A stretch of DNA of 64,000 nt from Pelethousia sp034928145 (lineage in GTDB: Bacteria; Bacillota; Clostridia; Christensenellales; CAG-138), in assembly GCA_034928145.1 (NCBI GenBank), contig JAYFPE010000016.1, forward strand, positions 45,889-109,888, in the 5' to 3' direction. The translations under genes and the position numbers were made by a program. Below are positions 9,701-16,443 of this stretch, piece after piece; the stretch's first letter is position 1, and each line of letters begins with the position of its first letter. The notes beneath the pieces are model-generated. The model ran no database searches. It saw only the letters and a list, made by a program, of their open reading frames with translations, and was not told the DNA's origin.

Positions 9701-9974
9701 TTTTGCGCACGGCCATGCGCTTGCCCTGGGGAGAAAGAAATACGGCCCCGCCGCCCCGCTCCGCCAGGGCCCGCCGGGCCAGGGTGGTAAAAGAATAAAC
9801 GGGTACGCCGGCCAGGCCGCCTTCGGCCAGCTGACGCTCCGTCTCATAGGTAAACTGCTCAGGCACGATATAGGCCACGGCTACGCCATCCGCCAGCAGC
9901 GCCCGCACGCGCTCGCGCAAAAAACGGCTTTTGCCCGTACCTGCCCGGCCCAATATGAGATCGACGGCGGCCAT
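6687..9974 (-). CDS. addB: ATP-dependent helicase/nuclease subunit B
   Basis: AddB partners AddA in break resection and provides the second nuclease domain and an iron-sulfur cluster. The 1095-residue protein starts MAAVDLILGRAGTGKS, so Walker A is at about residues 9-16. The nuclease motif GRIDRVD ... VVDYKSG lies in the C-terminal quarter. The four cluster cysteines are visible: one in ETYNRCPFRHF and three in the C-terminal CRRQDACEGCDYKGVCGFD region. The start follows the thpR stop by 2 bases, and the 3' end overlaps addA. Order thpR-addB-addA on one transcript is supported by the spacing. Confidence 0.96.
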   Translation of the reverse strand: MAAVDLILGRAGTGKSRFLRERVRALLADGVAVAYIVPEQFTYETERQLAEGGLAGVPVYSFTTLARRALAERGGGAVFLSPQGKRMAVRKMTEEMGSQLTSFGRVRQTPGFTAACAQLFTRFKRYEIGPERLSQAARALPQEDLLGEKLRDLSLLYTETESYLAGRYLDEEDAFAAFCAALPHSSFAGRHIVMDGVELKGEQSWRAVGILMEIAASLHISLRLDPQPGRDAPLFRGERRTLTRLRAMAAERDCPVAIHNLPQPGFQPRQSGARLLHLEREAFAWPFRPFAGGGDAGSIRIFAALDVPGECEAAAEAVLRAAQGGLRYREMAVIAAGPAYLDPLARALRVRGIPFFADALHRLADYAAPRLLIAALSCVSRGFAQNDVLDLVKTGLCGVERADAELFENHLLATGLRGTALTRPFGGKDAPAGAEAVRKAVMAPLLSLRQALAAASTAAQKTEALFDYMEALGLHTQLQDLTKALRAKGELELMEENAQVYSDILTVLDQLHAILGDAKISTKRYLAVLREGMEAYEIGAIPATADQVLLGSLDRTRARDLKALFVLGANEGSFPPDEADDGLIDDEELARLEALGLPRWENSAERAEAARMDIYAALAKPSDLLYLSYTMRAGAEAALPAAMIDRIRALFPDIPEESQLFPPPPQSPAGALVALASGLRAYVDTGVEPLDLAPLYGWFAVRPEYAAELSRLEEALYPSLSPEPFGYGLALRLYGDAPGGGATRLETYNRCPFRHFVQYGLAAQPRKEYKERRADEGAFCHEALDAFLREAARGDIRALDEAAVDEILDALLPPLLAAHNGGVLMDTARGRAKAARLVGTVKATARAIVRQAQLGSFQPGRSEVRFGRGCEYPPLAITLPGGASYALSGRIDRVDEAEIEGQSYYRVVDYKSGGAMFDFTQLYHGLKLQLPLYVAAIQAVERLAAPAGMYYMPIADPVTQEADIPLSERIQEAFRLRGLTLSEEAVVEATAGQDPANRLIPTGKAAAGLVERAELDAVVGFAKDKARDTLSAIMQGDAAVSPARCRRQDACEGCDYKGVCGFDPAAGSKARDLRSVNRAAFFAAISGEDGHGMDD

Positions 9975-9976
9975 GG

Positions 9977-10510
9977 CTAAAAGCGGGTCCTGTGCAGGAC
10001 CGAATAGACCATACGGTTATCGTGGCGCACGCTTTCGAAGAGGGCGATGCCCTGCACCTGCATGGAGGCGTTGGGCGAAAGCGCGGCCAGGTTCTCCAGC
10101 GCTTCCTCGGGTAGCACGACGCTGCGGCCCAAGGTGATGTGCGGGGTGAAGCGCTTTTGCTCGCGGGGGAAGCCGCGCTCGGCAAGGGCGCTTTGCAGGG
10201 ATTCATAAAGGGCGTTGAGCTCGTCCAGCTCGCCCAGCAGGGAAAGGAAGGCCGTATGCCCTTCCTTGCGCGCAAAGGTGGAAAAGCGGCTCAGATGCAG
10301 GCCGAAGGGGCGTATGCCCCGGCATGCTTCCTCCATGGCCAGCGCGGCCCCGGCCAGATCGTTGCTCTCGCCGATAAAATGCAGGGTGATGTGGAAATTC
10401 GCGGCGGGCACGAAGCGGCCGCCCGCGCTTTTCGCGCGAACCGCCTCCTGTAAGGCGGCGATCTCCTTGCAAAAGGACTTGGGCAGCTCGATGGCGATAA
10501 ATAGGCGCAT
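9977..10510 (-). CDS. thpR: RNA 2',3'-cyclic phosphodiesterase (2H/LigT family)
   Basis: Members of this 2H phosphoesterase family open 2',3'-cyclic phosphates of RNA. The 177-residue protein has the two expected tetrapeptides, HIT at residues 40-42 (in NFHITLHFIGE) and HIT at 124-126 (in PHITLGRS). Its length is typical for the family. AAGGGGG lies 6 bases upstream of the ATG. It is the first gene of the transcript that continues into addB with a 2-base gap. A TATAAT (minus strand, 10563-10568) lies about 53 bases upstream, but no good -35 is seen. Confidence 0.9.
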   Translation of the reverse strand: MRLFIAIELPKSFCKEIAALQEAVRAKSAGGRFVPAANFHITLHFIGESNDLAGAALAMEEACRGIRPFGLHLSRFSTFARKEGHTAFLSLLGELDELNALYESLQSALAERGFPREQKRFTPHITLGRSVVLPEEALENLAALSPNASMQVQGIALFESVRHDNRMVYSVLHRTRF

Positions 10511-10580
10511 GGTATTCCCCCTTATATTTACACAGCGGGTATCAATGAATTGATCTATTAAAATTATAGCATTATTGACG

Positions 10581-10616
10581 AAAATAAAAAAGCGGCCCGC
10601 AAAAGCGGATCGCTTT
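10581..10616 (-). terminator. Rho-independent terminator after the lipoprotein gene
   Basis: Read on the minus strand this is AAAGCGATCCGC-TTTT-GCGGGCCGCTTT, a 12-position stem with one mismatch and one G-U pair, followed by TTTTTTATTTT. It lies about 70 bases after the stop of the minus-strand lipoprotein gene and separates it from thpR. Confidence 0.75.
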
Positions 10617-10685
10617 GAGTCCGAAGCATCAAACTATCAAAAAAGCACGCGAAGGCCGGAGGTTGCAGCTACCTTTTTGACAGCA

Positions 10686-11147
10686 TTAGGATGCGGCTTT
10701 GGGGCTGGCGCTGGCCGTGGGCGCATAAGGGACGATGGTGCCGTCGGCCTTGATGTAGAATTGATCCACCTTTTCGGTGCCCGCGGGCTCCTCCAGCATC
10801 ACGTGATAAACCTGGTCGTTCATATAGGTGACGTAGGTGATGGTTTTGATCTTCACGTTGCTATAGGCCTCTTCGATGGCGTCCTTCACTTTTTGAGGCA
10901 GCTCGGATTCCTCTACCGTTTTGCCTTCCTCAAAGCCCGTAATGGTTTCCGTGCCGCCTGCAGCGCCTCCGTTGGTCACAGCCGGGCTGGCGCCCGCATT
11001 CGGAGAGACGGCCGCCGCAGGGGAGGGGCTGGCCAGGGGCGTAGCGGGCGTGATGGGAGAGGGAGAGGGAGTCGGTGTGGTGGGCGTGCAGCCCAAGGCC
11101 AGCGCCAGTACCAGCACCAACAAGCCTATAAGGACTGTTCTCTTCAT
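10686..11147 (-). CDS. Small lipoprotein of unknown function
   Basis: A 153-residue lipoprotein precursor. The signal peptide MKRTVLIGLLVLVLALALGC ends in a lipobox with the lipidated cysteine at residue 20. A low-complexity Thr/Pro/Ser/Ala tether follows (about 21-68). The C-terminal part of about 80 residues resembles small PepSY-like or inhibitor-like domains: VKDAIEEAYSNVKI, then alternating strands and a DGTIVPY end. This resemblance is by eye only and the function is not recognised. AGGAGG lies 11 bases upstream of the ATG. It is transcribed alone, with its own terminator downstream. Confidence 0.7.
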   Translation of the reverse strand: MKRTVLIGLLVLVLALALGCTPTTPTPSPSPITPATPLASPSPAAAVSPNAGASPAVTNGGAAGGTETITGFEEGKTVEESELPQKVKDAIEEAYSNVKIKTITYVTYMNDQVYHVMLEEPAGTEKVDQFYIKADGTIVPYAPTASASPKAAS

Positions 11148-11632
11148 TATTTGTTTATCCTCCTTGCATGTTTGCCGGAATACCGGCGTGTTCTTGGGTT
11201 AGTATGCCCGGGATGCGGCGGCCTATACCAGGCTTGCAAGGCGTGTTCTTTTATAAAGAAAAACGAAGAATTTGTTATAAATATTTATGTTAATTTTAAC
11301 ATATAACATAGATATCAGTAACGGATTTTTACGAATACCCAGTTAGTTAATATAAAGATCCGCAGCACGTGATAAGATATCGTTAAGAATAGCATGGAAC
11401 CTGTTAAGAACATATAAATATGCGCAGATTCTCCTTGAAACGTTCACACGAAGTCCATAAAATAGCCTACAAGAGGGGCAGCCTACACTTCGCGAACAGA
11501 AGCACCAATGGATACGGATTAAGGAATTATCAGAATCATCGGGTTTAGTAGGCGCGTTGGTTGCCCAAGTATTATTTTTTGGAAAGCCGGCCGTGTTCCG
11601 AAATCATTAATTTTTTTATGGGAGGTATTGTC
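11148..11632. promoter_or_regulatory. Intergenic region upstream of the AGCS symporter
   Basis: This 485-base spacer between divergent genes is AT-rich on its left half. It contains a perfect 18-bp palindrome, TATGTTAA-TT-TTAACATA (11286-11303). A plausible plus-strand promoter follows: TTTACG (11328-11333), 17 bases, TATAAA (11351-11356). If used, the symporter mRNA has a leader of about 270 bases. I looked for a glycine riboswitch in it and did not find the conserved core. The repeated octamer AGCCTACA occurs twice in the leader, starting near 11465 and again about 20 bases later. Nothing codes for protein here. Confidence 0.45.
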
Positions 11633-13048
11633 GTGAGTTTTGCAGAACAATTAGCCTCGATTAACAGTACCATTAACGGTATTGTGTGGGGCCCGCTGAT
11701 GCTGATTCTCATCGTCGGCACGGGCATCTACCTCAGCATCCGGGTAGGCTTCATCCAGTTCCGCCGCTTCGGCTATGCGATGAAGAATACGCTGGGCAAG
11801 TGTTTCCAGAAGCACGAAGTCACAGACCCCGGCGCGGTTTCCCCCGTGCAGGCCGTTACCACGGCCTTGGCGGCTACCGTCGGCACGGGCAACATCGTGG
11901 GTGTAACGGGCGCGATCGCGGCCGGCGGCCCGGGCGCCGTGTTCTGGATGGAAGTGGCCGCGCTCTTCGGCATGGTCACCAAGTATTCCGAGGTTGCCAT
12001 GTCCATCCACTTCCGCGAGCGCAATTCTAAGGGAGATTGGGTCGGCGGCCCGATGTATTACATCACTAAGGGCCTGGGCAGCAACTGGAAGTGGCTGGGC
12101 ATCGTCTTCGCCGTGCTGGGCGCCATTTGCGCCTTCGGCATCGGCAACATGACGCAGATGCACTCCATAGCCACCTCCGTTTCCGGCGCGGCCAGTGTTA
12201 TCTCCAGCGATGTCAATGATATGGTCATCCGCGGGGTCGCCGGCATCTCCATGTGCGTGATTACGGCGCTGGTTCTGCTGGGCGGCATCAAGCGCATCGG
12301 TGAAGTGACGGAGCGGCTGGTGCCCATCATGGCCGTGATCTACATCGTATCTTCCTTCATCGTGATTTTCTCCCACATCGGCAACATCGGCCCGGTGCTC
12401 AAGGCCATCTTCATCGGCGCTTTCAACCCCTCTGCCGTGGTGGGGGGCGCGGTGGGCATTACCATCACCAAGGCCATGACCAAGGGCGTTGCCCGGGGCG
12501 TGTTCTCCAACGAGGCCGGCTTAGGCTCCGCGCCGATCGCCCATGCCGCGGCCGATACCAAGGGGCCGGTGCAGCAGGGCTTGTTCGGCATCTTTGAAGT
12601 GTTCGCGGATACCACCGTTATCTGCACCATGACCGCCTTGGTAATCCTCATGAGCGGCACGCCCATTGACTTCAGCAAGGGCGGCGCGGGCGTGGAGTTG
12701 ACCAACGCGGCCTTTGCTTCCACCTTCGGCAGCGGCGCGAGCATCGTGGTGGCCATCGGCATTACCCTTTTCGCTGGCTCCACCATTCTCAGCTGGGGCC
12801 TGTACGGCACCCGTTGCGCGGAGTTCCTCTTTGGCGCCAAGGTTATCAAGCCCTATCAGGCCATCTTCTGCCTGATGCTGATCGTGGGCGCGACCATGGA
12901 GCTGCAGTTGGCCTGGGATATCGCCGATACCCTTAACGCCCTCATGGCCATTCCCAACCTGATCGCGCTGCTGGGCCTCTCCCCGTTGATCATCAAGCTC
13001 ACCAGGGACTATTTCCGCAAGGTGGATGCCAATACGCTGCGGGCTTAA
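11633..13048 (+). CDS. AGCS-family sodium:alanine/glycine symporter
   Basis: This is an inner-membrane sodium-coupled importer of alanine or glycine. The protein has 471 residues and about ten hydrophobic segments. Family signatures include GPLMLILIVGTGIYLS near the start, the TALAATVGTGNIVGV loop, the GGPGAVFWMEVAALFGM segment and FSNEAGLGSAPIAHAAA. I chose the GTG at 11633 because GGGAGG (11620-11625) lies 7 bases before it. The in-frame ATG upstream at 11618 overlaps that ribosome binding site, and the family usually begins a few residues before the first helix. The gene stands alone between a long leader and a terminator. Confidence 0.92.
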   Translation: MSFAEQLASINSTINGIVWGPLMLILIVGTGIYLSIRVGFIQFRRFGYAMKNTLGKCFQKHEVTDPGAVSPVQAVTTALAATVGTGNIVGVTGAIAAGGPGAVFWMEVAALFGMVTKYSEVAMSIHFRERNSKGDWVGGPMYYITKGLGSNWKWLGIVFAVLGAICAFGIGNMTQMHSIATSVSGAASVISSDVNDMVIRGVAGISMCVITALVLLGGIKRIGEVTERLVPIMAVIYIVSSFIVIFSHIGNIGPVLKAIFIGAFNPSAVVGGAVGITITKAMTKGVARGVFSNEAGLGSAPIAHAAADTKGPVQQGLFGIFEVFADTTVICTMTALVILMSGTPIDFSKGGAGVELTNAAFASTFGSGASIVVAIGITLFAGSTILSWGLYGTRCAEFLFGAKVIKPYQAIFCLMLIVGATMELQLAWDIADTLNALMAIPNLIALLGLSPLIIKLTRDYFRKVDANTLRA

Positions 13049-13071
13049 CCCCCGTTCCAACCGCATAATGC

Positions 13072-13103
13072 AAAGCGCGGAGGCGAAAAGCCTCCGCGCT
13101 TTT
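13072..13103 (+). terminator. Rho-independent terminator after the symporter
   Basis: A 13-bp stem, AAAGCGCGGAGGC / GCCTCCGCGCTTT, with a GAAAA loop and a T-run ending TTTTG, lies 23 bases after the symporter stop. Confidence 0.9.
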
Positions 13104-13432
13104 GCATGGGATTTAGCACAATAATCCGCCGGTTATGCTGATACGCGTGCAAACCACTAGTTTAACTAGCGGCTTTAATTTGACTCCAGAGATTTTTGGA
13201 GCCCGCTTTGTAACGAAGCGATAGGCGAGCACACAAAATTGTGCCACATTTCGCGCGAAAACATTCGGAATTGACCTAATACCGCCTGCTGAACTATGAT
13301 TTGGTTATGCCGCTGAGGCAAAAGTAGCGCTTCAAAGGCATGGGCGGAAGAGAATTTGGCGCCAGCATTTTATAAGCCCATCAGTCTGATTGTACACGCA
13401 ATATCAAATCAATGGAATGGCAGGATGTTGAG
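13104..13432 (+). promoter_or_regulatory. Promoter region of the PTS operon
   Basis: No gene is seen in this 329-base stretch. A good sigma-A promoter is visible: TTGACC (13271-13276), 18 bases, TATGAT (13295-13300), about 130 bases before the EIIA start. Upstream of it lie two inverted repeats that could bind the MtlR-like activator: CTAGTT-T-AACTAG (13157-13169) and CTCCA-N8-TGGAG (13184-13201). Assigning them to the regulator is inference. Confidence 0.5.
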
Positions 13433-13897
13433 ATGAGAGAAAAACTAGTCAGAAGCAGCGATATCGAGCTTGGAATAAAAGCGAATAACTGGGAAGAGGC
13501 GATAAGTGCGGCCGGTGAGATCATGGTTCGCAACGGCCATGTAACGGCGGAATACGTGCGGGCCATGCAGCAGGCAGTCAACGAGCTGGGGCCATATATT
13601 GTAATCGCCCCCGGCCTGGCGATGCCGCATGCGAACAGCGCGCAAGGCGTTAAGCAGAGCGCAATCAGCATTATTACGCTGGAGTCACCTGTGGCGTTCG
13701 GACATAAGGCCAATGATCCTGTTCATATGATTGTGGGCGTTGCGGGAATGAACGACGGGCAGCACATGGATATCATCCAGGCCATCGCATCGGTATTTGA
13801 GGAGGAGGGGGCGCTAGCGGCGCTGCTGAAGATGTGCGATAAGGAGACAATCGCGGAGATATTCAATCGATCAATTGAAGCCGGAAGGGAGGTGTAA
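13433..13897 (+). CDS. PTS EIIA component (fructose/mannitol-ascorbate EIIA fold)
   Basis: EIIA passes phosphate from HPr to EIIB. This is a 154-residue stand-alone domain of the PTS_EIIA_2 family; the phospho-acceptor histidine is H66 in the motif GLAMPHA. The frame opens at 13412, but the only purine-rich box (AGGATGTTGAG) precedes the ATG at 13433, and the protein then starts MREKLVRSSDIELGI as in relatives. It is the first gene of a complete PTS operon and lies 2 bases before EIIB. The EIIB and EIIC partners are of the ascorbate (Ula/Sga) type, so this is best viewed as a UlaC-like subunit. Confidence 0.88.
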   Translation: MREKLVRSSDIELGIKANNWEEAISAAGEIMVRNGHVTAEYVRAMQQAVNELGPYIVIAPGLAMPHANSAQGVKQSAISIITLESPVAFGHKANDPVHMIVGVAGMNDGQHMDIIQAIASVFEEEGALAALLKMCDKETIAEIFNRSIEAGREV

Positions 13898-13899
13898 CG

Positions 13900-14190
13900 A
13901 TGCTACGCGTGGTAACGATGTGCGCTTATGGAGTAGGCAGCAGCGTATTAATCAAGATGAATGCGCTCAAGGCGCTGAAGGAGCTGAATGTGGAGGCTAC
14001 GGTTGAAGTCTGCGATATTATAAGCGGCAAAGGCATTGCCAAGACCGCGGATGTCATCCTGATCGGCAAGGAGCTGGCAGGAACGTTGGGGTATATTGAC
14101 GTGCCGGTGATTCAGATCGACAGCTTCGTCAATAAGCAGGAGATGCGCGAGAAGCTCGAAGCGTTTTGCAGGGAGAAGGGACTCCCATAA
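13900..14190 (+). CDS. PTS EIIB component, ascorbate (UlaB/SgaB) type
   Basis: A 96-residue EIIB domain that receives phosphate on a cysteine and passes it to the sugar during transport. The phospho-cysteine is C8 in the P-loop-like motif MCAYGVGSS, the pattern of lactose/ascorbate-type EIIB proteins. GGGAGGTG lies 7 bases before the ATG. The gene lies between EIIA and an SDR gene inserted before EIIC. Confidence 0.88.
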   Translation: MLRVVTMCAYGVGSSVLIKMNALKALKELNVEATVEVCDIISGKGIAKTADVILIGKELAGTLGYIDVPVIQIDSFVNKQEMREKLEAFCREKGLP

Positions 14191-14218
14191 AAGCTTGGAG
14201 AATCGGAGGTAATATGGA

Positions 14219-14995
14219 ATGGACAGGTTTCTCAATAAGGTGGTTGTCGTTACCGGCGCCGCGCAGGGCATTGGGGAAACGGTATCTCTGGATTTCTATA
14301 ATGAAGGCGCGACGGTATGCATGTTAGACTTGAATCTGGATGCGCTTGAGCAGGTCGCCGCGACAAAGCAGGCTGATCGTTCGCAGATGTGCCTGTGGAA
14401 GGTGGATATCAGCGACAGCGAACAGGTTAACGCTGTATTTGGCGCCATCGGCGCAAGATTCGGCAGGATTGATATCCTTGTCAACAATGCGGGCGTGATA
14501 AAACGATGCCTGGCTGAGGAGGCGACTGATGCGCAAATCCGCCTCATGGTGGATGTGAACCTGCTGGGCCCGATGTTTTGTACCCGCGCAGCAATTCCGC
14601 ACATGAAAAATATAGGCGCCAATATTGTGAACGTATCGTCGATCTTGGCGACCTTTCCAAACACGGGCGCCGGCGTATACGGCGCGACGAAGGCCGGCAT
14701 AATGGTTCTGACCAGGGTCTGGGCGGCAGAATTGGCGCCATACGGCATCCGCGTGAACTGCTACGCGCCGGGCATTGTGGAAACGCCCATGTCGGCGGAC
14801 GTGATCCAAACGCGGGCCGAATCCAAGCTAGCGCAGATTGCGCTGCGCAGGTTCGGAAAAACGCAGGATATTTTCAATCTGATTAGTTTTTACTGCTCGG
14901 ATCAGGCCAGCTATATTACCGGCCAAAGCATCGGCATCGATGGCGGAATCTGGGCAACGCAGACACCGAACGCGGCATGGAGGCTCAACGATTAG
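14219..14995 (+). CDS. SDR-family oxidoreductase in the PTS operon
   Basis: A 258-residue classical short-chain dehydrogenase. It shows TGAAQGIG (12-19) for cofactor binding, NNAG (89-92), a serine at about 140-141 and the catalytic Y154-x3-K158 (YGATK). It probably interconverts an alcohol and a ketone on the imported sugar phosphate or a derived product. The C-terminal half (APGIVETPM, RAESKL, GGIWATQTP) aligns by eye with the SDR at 31347, which suggests the two operons handle related substrates. GGAGG lies 9 bases before the chosen ATG. Placement between EIIB and EIIC makes co-expression with transport certain if the operon is intact. Confidence 0.88.
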   Translation: MDRFLNKVVVVTGAAQGIGETVSLDFYNEGATVCMLDLNLDALEQVAATKQADRSQMCLWKVDISDSEQVNAVFGAIGARFGRIDILVNNAGVIKRCLAEEATDAQIRLMVDVNLLGPMFCTRAAIPHMKNIGANIVNVSSILATFPNTGAGVYGATKAGIMVLTRVWAAELAPYGIRVNCYAPGIVETPMSADVIQTRAESKLAQIALRRFGKTQDIFNLISFYCSDQASYITGQSIGIDGGIWATQTPNAAWRLND

Positions 14996-15028
14996 ATCTA
15001 TAATTAAGGGAGAGAAAGGGAAAGAACC

Positions 15029-16291
15029 ATGGAGACATTCATGAACGTTGTTACCAGCGTATTTGGTAACGCAACCTTTCTGCTGGGCATTATTGCACTG
15101 ATCGGCTTGCTCATCATGAAGGAGTCCTTTGGCGATGTACTGACGGGTACGATCAAGACGATGCTAGGGTACCTCATCATCAGCATTGGTTGCGGCGCCA
15201 TCTCACCGACCTTGACGCCCATGACCGAGATGATCCGATATGCGATGGGCGTGGAAGGCGTTGTACCAAACTGCCTCCCGGCCTTCGGCGTTTCCATGGC
15301 GCAATTCGGCACGGAGACTACGTTGATTTTTGTTATCGGTTTCGCGCTGAACCTGCTGCTGGCTAAATTCACGAAACTGAAATTTGTGGCGTTAACGGCG
15401 CATCTGCAGCTGTTCTGGGCGGGATTTATGGCCATCCTGCTCGCGGCGTTCGAGTTTTCCACCCTCGGGATCATTCTCATTGGCGGCATTACGGCCGGCT
15501 TGTATTATTGGCTTGCGACTGCGGTATCCTATCATTATGTAAAAGGCATCACCACCGAGCATGCCAACTTTGTTCCCAGCGTCGTTGGCTTGGTAATTGC
15601 CGGTGAGGTCGGCCGCGTTTTTCCGAAGGATAGCAAATCCACCGAAGAGATCGAATTTCCCAAGTCCCTCAACTGGTTGAAGGATACCATCGTCTCCGTT
15701 TCCGTTATCATGCTGTTGGTGAACGTGATCCTCGCCATCATTGCCGGCGTCGGCTTTGTGCAGGAGATGGCCGGCGCTACTCCCTGGGTCGTATACCTGA
15801 TTACCGTGTCGCTGACCTTTGGTGGTTCCATCGCCGTTATCCTCTATGGCGTGCGCACACTGTTGGGGGCTCTTGTTCCGGCGTTCTCGGGCATTTCCGA
15901 GAAGGTTCTGCCCAATGCGAAGCTGGGACTCGATTATCCTACGGTGTATCCCTATGCGGGTACTGCAGCTATGCTGGGATTCCTGATGCATCTACTGGGC
16001 TCCATTGTCGCTTCCCTGCTCATGGTCGTCACCGGCTTTACGCCCTTGGTAATCCCCGGCGTTCAGATCAACTTTTTTGAAGGCGCTATCGTTGGCGTTT
16101 ATGCTAACGCCCGGGGCGGTGTAAAGAACGTTATTCTCAGTTCCCTCCTCGTAGGCTTTATCCTCCAGTTTGGCGTTTCGCTGATCTTCCCGTATACCGG
16201 CGCCCTGATTCCGCACAGCGTTGCCTATGAAGCTATCGACTATAACACGTTTGGGCTGGTGCTGGCCAAAGTTCTCGCCATCCTCCATTAA
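15029..16291 (+). CDS. PTS EIIC permease, ascorbate (UlaA/SgaT) type
   Basis: A 420-residue integral membrane transporter that forms the translocation channel for the PTS substrate. It has about ten hydrophobic segments. Recognisable family stretches are FGNATFLLGIIALIGLL near the N-terminus, the SVGLVIAGEVGR-like segment VVGLVIAGEVGR, and YPTVYPYAGTAAMLGFL. The UlaA/SgaT family transports L-ascorbate in enterobacteria, but many Firmicutes members sit in clusters for other pentose-like or polyol substrates, so the substrate is left open. AAGGGAGAG lies upstream of the ATG. Confidence 0.88.
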   Translation: METFMNVVTSVFGNATFLLGIIALIGLLIMKESFGDVLTGTIKTMLGYLIISIGCGAISPTLTPMTEMIRYAMGVEGVVPNCLPAFGVSMAQFGTETTLIFVIGFALNLLLAKFTKLKFVALTAHLQLFWAGFMAILLAAFEFSTLGIILIGGITAGLYYWLATAVSYHYVKGITTEHANFVPSVVGLVIAGEVGRVFPKDSKSTEEIEFPKSLNWLKDTIVSVSVIMLLVNVILAIIAGVGFVQEMAGATPWVVYLITVSLTFGGSIAVILYGVRTLLGALVPAFSGISEKVLPNAKLGLDYPTVYPYAGTAAMLGFLMHLLGSIVASLLMVVTGFTPLVIPGVQINFFEGAIVGVYANARGGVKNVILSSLLVGFILQFGVSLIFPYTGALIPHSVAYEAIDYNTFGLVLAKVLAILH

Positions 16292-16443
16292 TTTAGGGTG
16301 GGATGCCATTGCGGGAGATACGCAAATGAAAGAAGCGGCGGGGCATACGCCGGGCCTGCATATGCCCCTTGGCTTGCCGCCTATGGTTGCGCCATGCTAT
16401 CCTGTTCGAAAGGAAAGGCAGGACTAGCCGGGAGGTGATGGAA

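Noticed and set aside
11357..11632. Glycine riboswitch ahead of the AGCS symporter
   Set aside because: The conserved core of the glycine aptamer is not seen in the leader.
13300..13432. Sigma-54 promoter for the PTS operon
   Set aside because: No GG-N10-GC pair in the right context, and the regulator lacks a sigma-54 activator domain; a sigma-A promoter is present at 13271.
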